Origin: Aquarana catesbeiana
Taxonomy: Eukaryota > Chordata > Amphibia > Anura > Ranidae
Reading direction: 5' to 3'
Assembly (NCBI RefSeq): GCF_042186555.1
Contig: NC_133336.1
Location: 191,572,251-191,636,250 of the forward strand
Length of the DNA stretch: 64,000 nucleotides
In this document: in pieces, positions 56,790 through 64,000 of the stretch
Position numbering within the stretch: position 1 is the stretch's first letter
Layout of the letters: every line of letters begins with the position of its first letter
Position numbers and translations under genes: made by a program
The notes under the pieces: model-generated
The model's input: the letters and a program-made list of their open reading frames with translations, nothing else
Databases searched by the model: none
Told to the model about the DNA's origin: nothing

Positions 56790-57760
56790 GTTCTGAACCC
56801 CCCTTCACATCACCCCCCTACATTCACAGCCGTATTCTCTGCCCCCCTTCACATCCCCCCCACAGCCATGTTCTCTATCCCCCTTCACTCACACCCCCCC
56901 ACCACAGACATGTCCTCCACCCCCCTTTACATCCCCCTCAACACCCCCCACAGCCATTTCCTCTACCCCCACCACAGTTATGTCCTATATCCCCGTTTAC
57001 ATCCCCCAGCCATGTTCTCTACCACCCTTTACAACCCCCCCCCTCAGCTATGTCCTATATCCCCCTTTACATCCCCCCAGTCATGTTCTCTACCCCACTT
57101 TACACCCCCCCCAAAGCTATGTCCTCTATCCCCCTTTACAACCCCCCCAGTCATGTTCTCTACCCCATTTTACACCCCCCCAAAGCTATGTCCTCTATCC
57201 CCCTTTACATCCCCCCAGTCATGTTCTCTACCCCACTTTACACCCCCCCCCCAAAGCTATGTCCTATATCCCCCTTTACATCCCCCCAGTCATGTTCTCT
57301 ACCCCACTTTACACCCCCCCAAAGCTATGTCCTCTATCCCCCTTTACATCCCCCCAGTCATGTTCTCTACCACCCTTTACACCCCCCCCCCCCCCACAGC
57401 TATGTCCTCTATCCCCCTTTACATTCCCCCAGTCATGTTCTCTATCACCCTTTACAACCCCCCCCACAGCTATGTCCTCTATCCCCCTTTACACCCCCCC
57501 CAGTCATGTTCTCTACCCCACTTTACACCATCCCGCCACAGCCATTCCTATACAACCCTTCACAACCCCCAACAGCTATTTCCTCTACTCCTCCTTTACA
57601 ACCCCCCCCCCCACAGTCACCTCCTCTTCTCCCCATTCAAATCCCCCCACAGCCATGGCCTCTACCCCCCCTCTTTACATCACCTCTCCCTACTCACATC
57701 CTCTGCCTCTCTGCACCCTTTCAAATTACACTACCCCCCCTTCACAGCTATGTCCCCTGC
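56790..57760. repeat. C-rich minisatellite, units of ~33-37 bp in ~68-bp pairs
   Basis: Alternating 'agctatgtcctctatccccc' and 'cagtcatgttctctacccca' blocks separated by 'ctttacatcccccc'. All three plus frames stay open over ~900 bp only because the repeat lacks stop codons. Confidence 0.92.
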
Positions 57761-57828
57761 CCCCTGTCTTCTCTGGTATTGCCACAATGCATACAACATC
57801 TCACCATGTATTAAAAGCAGAACACTAA

Positions 57829-58062
57829 GGGGTTTATTTACTAAAGGCAAATCCACTGTGCACTACAAGTGCACTGCAAGTGCACTTGGAAGTTCAGTCG
57901 CTGTAGATCTGAAGGGGACATGCTTGCACATGATTGGATGATAGAAATCATCAGAGCTTCCCCATCATTTCAGATCTTCCCCTAAGGTCTACAGCAACTG
58001 CACTTCCAAGTGTACTTGCAGTGCACTTATAGTGCACAGTGGATTTGCCTTTAGTAAACCCC
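57829..58062. mobile_element. PIF/Harbinger-like MITE, 234 bp, with TAA duplication
   Basis: Long inverted ends starting GGGGTTTATTTACTAAAGGC and extending ~65 bp with few mismatches; TAA at 57826-57828 and 58063-58065. Confidence 0.85.
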
Positions 58063-58714
58063 TAAGTCTCCTTTCCAGGTACTCCACATTCTACTAAAAG
58101 CTAAAAACAAGCTGGACCCCAAGCTGGTCTACTTCCAAACTGCCCCCCCCCCCCCGGGACACAGAGAGCAAAGGGTTAAGAAGATACAGAGACTTCCACA
58201 CAACTCTGGATGGCAGGTGGGAGGCAGCACAGCACTGGGGGGAGGGGGGGGGGGCAGGAGCTGGCAGAGATAACTTTTCAAGTTAGCCAGAAGGTGATTG
58301 GTTGCTAGAAGGCAGGGCAACCAATCACCAACTTGTTAATAGGAAAAGCTAACTCCGGCAGCTCCAGCGGTTCGGACTGGACAGTGACTCAGTCCGGATC
58401 CTGACCGTGGTCCGCCATTTAATGATAACTGCTCTAAGCAGTAGCATTTTCCAAAACAAGTTCATTGGCGTCAGGTATTCTTGAGTCAAATGCTCCAAAC
58501 CTTTCAGGTTGGAGTTTCTGTTACTTGCTGTCCTAAATATCTTCACAACAAAATTTTGTTGAGGTCCAATATGGGCCTACTGAGAAGCACAACACTTTAT
58601 TTGTGTTCTGTACATACATATACTATGTATCTGTCATTATTCATGGGTATAAAATACAGATTTCTTTTTATGAATCTCTTGCCACTGGGAAAGCAGTTGG
58701 ATTAGTTAACATAT
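58063..58714. other. No gene recognised
   Basis: Contains a short inverted pair 'ttggttgctagaaggcaggg' region (58300-58325) and poly-C/G runs (58143-58156, 58237-58253). No domain in the short frames. Confidence 0.5.
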
Positions 58715-59668
58715 TTAACCACTTCAGCCCCGGAAGAATTTACCCCCTTCCTGACCAGAGCACTTTTTGCGATTCGGCACTGCGTCGCTTTAACTGACAA
58801 TTGCACGGCCATGCGACGTTGCACCCAAACAAAATTGGCGTCCTTTTTTTCCCACAAATAGAGCTTTCTTTTGGTGGTATTTGATCACCTCTGGGGTTTT
58901 TATTTTTTGCGCTATAAACAAAAAAATAGCGACAATTTTTAAAAAAACGCATTATTTTTTACTTTTTGCTATAATAAATATCCCCCAAAAATATTTAAAA
59001 ATGTTTTTTTTCCTCAGTTTAGGCCGATACGTATTCGTCTACAATTTTTTGGTAAAAAAAAACAAAAACGCAAAAAGCGTTTATTGATTGGTTTGTGCAA
59101 AAGTTATAGCATCTAAAAAATAGGAGATAGTTTTATGGCATGTTTATTGATATTTTTTTTTTTTTTACTAGTAATGGCGGCGATCAGCGATTTTTACCGT
59201 GACTGCGACATTATGGCGGACACATCGGACAATTTTGACACATTTTTGGGACCATTGGCATTAATACAGCGATCAATGCTAAAACATTGCATTGATTACT
59301 GTAAAAATGTCACTGGCAGTGAAGGGGTTAACCACTAGGTGGCGCTGTAGGGGTCAAGTGTGTCCTAGGGAGTGTTTCTAACTGTTGGGGGAGGGGCTGT
59401 GTGTGACACGTCACTGATCGCCTTTCCTGATCACAGGGAGCAGAGATTAGTGACAGTGTCACTAGGCAGAACGAGGAGATGCTTGTTTACATTAGCATCT
59501 CCCCGTTCTTCCTCACAGGGAGACTGCGGGACCCACGGTCACGGAGCTCCCGGCGGGCATGAGCGCCCGCGAGCCGCCTCATAAAGGGCAACGTACAGGT
59601 ACGTTAATCTGCCTGTGCGTGCCCTTCTGTCGCAGTATATCTGCGTAAGGCGGTCAGGAAGCGGTTAA
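58715..59668 (+). mobile_element. PiggyBac-like TTAA MITE (family A), complete, ~950 bp
   Basis: TTAACCACTTCAGCCCCGG at the left and GGCGGTCAGGAAGCGGTTAA at the right, with TTAA at both borders. The left end is nearly identical to that of the 5.1-kb element at 24004 and the right end resembles its right end. The interior has 'taatggcggcgatcagcgat' and 'atgtcactggcagtgaaggg'. Non-coding. Confidence 0.88.
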
Positions 59669-60811
59669 ATGGCCTACTTGGAAAGGCTACTTTGGCTTGA
59701 GTTGGAGAGTGGCAGATATTGTGGAAGAACCTTAAATAACGCTTTCAATAAACAGGAAAACTTCTCTAGAAACGCCAGTTAGGTGTGCTAGAAAGGAAGT
59801 TATTGCTATCAGGCGAATAATCGTTGATAAGGTGCCAGGAATTGTAATTTCCTGTATAGCCAATGTATCTCTGCTACAGAGGAAGTCCTTTCTTTCTTGG
59901 TATTAAGATATGACAGGGATAGGGAGGGGTTGGTATCTACTAGAAAAGTCTGCTAAAGGTTTCCCTTCTGTAAATATATTTTGCTAATTAATACTTGAGT
60001 ATGTTGTATTGACATTAGCCATGATCTCCGATACTTTGTATCATCCAATAGTTTCATCCAACCTTTTGTTAAGGTATTAAGGTAGTAATAGTTAGGATTC
60101 TAAGTTCTTTCTGTGTGTATTTGATGTATTTTTATATAATTTGTGGTTCCACTGGGTGCTATGGTCTCACGGTGACTCTCACATAAATTGTATGCTCCGA
60201 AACTTGTTGCCACGCCCCGCAATGTCACCTCTGCTTCCGGTGTGTTCCACAGTGGTTCCAGAAGTGAAGATGCCATTGATTCCCATATGAGTTGCCATCC
60301 GGATTACACAGCGTGGACCTGGCAGTAGGGAGTTGTCTACAGCACACAGTGGTCATATGCATGAGCCTGAATACTTTTATCTTATGTGAATGGCCTATTT
60401 GAGGGCTTTAATAAAGCTAGTCTTTGCTGCACTTAGAGGTGCTTTCCTTTTTCTGGTGTGCCTTTAAACTTGGCAAGTGCCTCTCCTAAAGTGCTCTACT
60501 TTGGATAAAAGCTGCATAAATGCTGCTGGGCTCCACCATCTTGAAGCCATGTGCGTTAGAGAACATGGACCTCAGACAGTTCTCCACACCAATACATGTT
60601 TATGGCGCTCCACATACCTCTGCAAACTGTCTTTTCTACTCCTTTGTTCTTTCACAACATCTGTCCTGCTTATTTATGAGTCTCTTCTTTTCTTTTTAAC
60701 TCATAACCTCAAAGCCTTTTTGTCTGCTTCTCTTGACGGTGCACTCATTAGCTGTCCTACATTTCATATTCTAACCCAGCCATTCTCAACCAAGATTCTG
60801 TAGAACCCTAA
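59669..60811. other. No gene recognised
   Basis: 60180-60440 contains 'gctccgaaacttgttgccac' and 'gctttaataaagctagtctt', reminiscent of the unclassified repeats at 30660 and 37341. 60780-60811 is the left part of a repeat ('attctgtagaaccctaa') that continues after the next MITE. Confidence 0.5.
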
Positions 60812-61217
60812 TGCTGCGTACACACGAGCGGACTTTACGGCAGACTTTGCCTGGCGGACTTTTCAATGGACTTTACGACGGACTTTCTGAATGAATGGAC
60901 TTGCCTACACACAATCAACCAAAGTCCGTCGAATTCGTACGTGATGACGTACGACCGGACTAAAATAAGGAAGTCCATAGCCAGTAGCCAATAGCTGCCC
61001 TAGCGTGGCTTTTTGTCCGTCGAACTAGCATACAGACGAGTGGACTTTTCGACCGGACTCGAGTCCGTCGGATAGATTTGAAACATGTTTCAAATCTAAG
61101 TCCGTCCAACTTTTGAGAAAACAAAGTCTGCTGGAGCCCACACACGATCGAATTGTCCGACGAAATCCCGTCCGCCGGGCAGAGTCTGCCGTAAAGTCCG
61201 CTCGTGTGTACGCGGCA
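60812..61217. mobile_element. PIF/Harbinger-like MITE, 406 bp, with TAA duplication
   Basis: Perfect-looking inverted ends TGCTGCGTACACACGAGCGG and (reverse) TGCCGCGTACACACGAGCGG, with TAA on both sides. Removing it joins 'gaaccctaa' to 'ggtttctcgaaaggttgcta', restoring a host repeat. Internal 'aagtccg' motifs in both orientations. Confidence 0.87.
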
Positions 61218-61834
61218 TAAGGTTTCTCGAAAGGTTGCTAGGGGTTCCTTGATCTAGATCATGGCTGGAGGAGAGCTGGCAGGATTCTTTATTAACCCTT
61301 ACAGCTCTCCGCACCAGTACTCCTTTCAGGAACACTCAGCCCTGATGCAAGCAGTGAGCTGGCTCTTGGAAGAAAGTATTGCCTTGATGGTTGGATGTCA
61401 TTTTGGAGGAGTGGGTGTTCCTAGGCAGGTTACATCTGCATGCGGACCACCCTAGGTTATGCCCACACTTATAGTTGAGCCTCCATGATTGAAAGAACTG
61501 AAACTCAGTGAATGAAAGGGACGGGCCAGGGGCAGTAAGACTGGAGAGGAAAGGACCAGAGGATGCTGGATGTTCTCCAGCTAGGAAATGAGGCAGCCTC
61601 TGTCTGTCTTGTTGCAGCTTCCAAATCACATTGTGAAAAGGTGACAGTGTGCAGTGAAATCAGAGTAAGCCATTTTAGTACAGGAGAGGAGCCTGTACAG
61701 CTGTGCAAGACTGAAGGGAAGGCTGGAGTTTAGCTTTAATGTGAATAGAAATGATGTTGAGCTCACCACTCTAGTTTGGACAGGCAACATCCAATTTTGA
61801 ATCAAACTTGTTTAAGTTCACAAGACTAGAAAAA
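61218..61834. other. No gene recognised
   Basis: Starts with the remainder of the split repeat, then unassigned sequence. Confidence 0.5.
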
Positions 61835-62091
61835 GGCCTACACCATGACTTCTAAAGTTTCAGACGCCCATCGGTACCCAATACAGTCCTCAAGAAGATG
61901 AAGAACCCTAAGGAGACAGCTAATGATATACGGGCATCTTATAACATCTGTTCACAGAAGTCTACTCTCCAAATGAGGCCTACACCATGACTTCTAAAGT
62001 TTCAGACGCCCATCGATACCCAATACAGTCCTCAAGAAGATGAAGAACCCTAAGGAGACAGCTAATGATATACGGGCATCTTATAACATCT
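61835..62091 (+). repeat. Recent tandem duplication, 142-bp period
   Basis: 61835-61949 and 61977-62091 are nearly identical (one difference seen: 'catcggtaccc' versus 'catcgataccc'). No protein or RNA gene recognised in it. Confidence 0.92.
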
Positions 62092-64000
62092 AGTATATCT
62101 ATAAACAAGGGTTGTGGCGCTTCCTATGGGGTACTGAATGGGAGGGGTGTTAATAATGTACACGGGTGGTTCCCTCAATGAGCCCCAATAAGGTACCTGG
62201 TAGCTACAGGAGCAAACTTTGTTACCGTAAGAGTATTTATGTCTATAACTAGACATACACACATACATCCATATACACCTGCATATATCAACAAAAATAA
62301 TATTCCTGAAGATAGTTCATTCAGGCCTAATTAGAAGGGGTGTGGGCTGGTTCATTCAGACCTAATTAAAAGGGTTGTGGGCTGGAGCCCCTGTGACTGT
62401 GATACGTATACCACCACTAGGTAGTCATGTGTGTGTAACCTTATAAGTGCTCTTCTGCCAAAATATCCAAACACTCTGCTAACCGTGCAAAGTGAACAAA
62501 CATAAGTGAGCATACATAGAAAATGTTACCCAAATATAGTAATCAAATAAACATAATGTGATCAAATGAAGTGCATGTTACCCAGATAAATATCAAATAA
62601 ACATAATGTGATCAAATTAAGTGCAAAGGAAACCAATAGTTTTTTCAGTGATAATAGTCCATAAGATACAGAACTTGTTCAAATCCAGTATTCCAAACAA
62701 TTTCGTGACTTAGGTGCTCTCGGGTAATTCCTGTGACTTTAGTGCTCCCCCTTCAGATCCCCACTCACCAAATACAACAACCCCGTAGAGGGGCAACCAG
62801 CATAAGATGTCTCTTTCACAGTCTCTTCTCCACGTTGATCTGGCGGGCTTTACAGGATGGTTTACGTTGGTTATCCCAATAGATTCCCGGATCCGGGTAT
62901 ATAGGTAGCTTTCTAATAGGTAGAATGTTCACAATGGCTCCCTCATGGAAAGGAAAAGATAGGAAGCTTCCATGGTGTAGTATGTAAAAAGCTTTATTCA
63001 AAAACCTCCATCAACAATCAGCGGAGTATATTAGGCAAAATAAAATCCATAAAAAATATATAAAAAATATATATATTTTTAAGCTATCTCAGACCGAAGC
63101 CTGAGGGCAGACCCGTAGCGAGGTTTAAAGCGTGTACCGCCGGTAATAGCTGTATACGCTCTGCTTGTGTTGAGTTCGTGTCCGGAAGCGGTATGCGCTC
63201 CACCTGCGTTTCAGCTAGGGTCCGTAACCGGAAGTGACGTAGCGTGCGTGGCGTCGTTGTACGCGTTTCGTCATAGACGTCTTCAGCAACGATGCCAGCA
63301 CGCCGCGCACTACGTCCATTTAAGGAGCCGTCAGTTTCGATCCGCCCCTTAATTTCTACCCCATCCAATCCTATCATACCAAGGCGAGGTGACACTCCAC
63401 CTAGGCTGGAGTGTCAGCAGGGATGGTCGTACGCCATTTCGTATTGCAAAACCCGGCTAATGGGTTAGAATCTGCCCTCCTGTGTGATTAAATAATACCA
63501 AATGGTTAGGAAGTGGGCATAAGGATAAATATACCGTAAACTAAAACTAGGATTTAAAAGTAAAATTGAAAATTAGGATTTAAAATTAAAATTAAAATTA
63601 ATATTAAATTAAGATTAGGTATGTAGATATATACCCAGACCGTTGTGGGACAGTAAATATAGAAAAATCATGAGGCTTATTATGAGCCAAGTTTGTGAAG
63701 GAAGGAACCTATCCATAAATTTGCTCTCAGACACTAGAGAGCTGGGAAGGGAAAAAAAGGGATGTTGTTACAAGTCCAGACCCCCAGTATTAGTTATAGT
63801 AAAAGTATACATAGGTTCCTGTATTCCACATATTTGGGGGTATTGGCTTTTAAGGTCAGAGGATTTTCTAGAAGGAGATTTGGGGTCACCCCCCTATTCT
63901 ATGTGTAAGTGGCTAAGAAGCTATACCTTATATCCATAAGGGGAAGGGACGGTAGATGTTCACAGATATAAGTGATGTACCCCTATCTTTCACGGATTAG
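62092..64000 (-). repeat. Unclassified repeat with 'GAAACGCGT' motif, and flank
   Basis: Small tandem duplications at 62303-62380 ('ttcattcaggcctaatta') and 62532-62625 ('aaataaacataatgtgatca'). A GC-rich block at 63100-63310 carries, on the minus strand, 'gctgaagacgtctatgacga' and 'gaaacgcgtac'. 63530-63620 has 'aaaattaaaatta' repeats. No gene recognised to the window end. Confidence 0.45.

Noticed and set aside
56688..57941. Proline-rich proteins of up to 417 codons in three plus frames
   Set aside because: They arise from a C-rich minisatellite without stop codons. All three frames are open, and there is no domain or splice context.
62765..62815. Possible first signal-peptide exon (short ATG frame before gtgagtg on the minus strand)
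   Set aside because: The frame ends in phase 2, not the phase 1 needed for the 21-bp exon, and it lies in a dispersed repeat.

Overview
The window looks like a repeat-rich intergenic/intronic stretch of an anuran (frog) genome. The only recognisable host gene is an Fc-receptor-like (FcRL) immunoglobulin gene, and its three Ig exons resemble the amphibian FcRL type. The rest is almost entirely transposable elements: a DIRS retrotransposon, Tc1, hAT-like, PIF/Harbinger-like and piggyBac-like elements, L1/Tx1 and Rex1/CR1-type LINE fragments, many MITEs and minisatellites. Several dispersed families recall true-frog (ranid) repeats; that attribution is from memory and inference.

Layout: 1-6.2 kb holds nested and inverted copies of dispersed repeats, with a 706-bp hAT-like element that has a perfect 8-bp target duplication. 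6.2-11.9 kb is a structurally complete DIRS element on the minus strand: terminal inverted repeats, internal complementary region, and gag, RT/RNase H/methyltransferase-like and tyrosine recombinase frames that are all open. Its gag start appears to be created by splicing. 11.9-24 kb holds more dispersed repeats, two TIR elements with minisatellites inside them, MITEs and an L1 fragment. 24.0-29.1 kb is a 5.1-kb piggyBac-like TTAA element that split a LINE; it keeps only the cysteine-rich C-terminus of a transposase.

33.4-56.4 kb carries the host gene on the minus strand. In transcript order: a 21-bp micro-exon (56428-56448), Ig D1 (48989-49243), Ig D2 (43247-43507) and Ig D3 (33399-33650), all in phase 1 with canonical splice sites. 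The introns are filled with Tc1 elements, TTAA elements, L1 pieces and minisatellites. The first signal-peptide exon and the membrane/cytoplasmic exons were not found.

52.8-54.9 kb holds an unidentified reading frame split by a Tc1 element whose transposase has two in-frame stops and lacks a catalytic aspartate. 56.8-64 kb returns to minisatellite, Harbinger-like MITEs, a complete TTAA element and unclassified repeats. No tRNA, rRNA or CRISPR array was recognised. Boundaries of old dispersed repeats are approximate.
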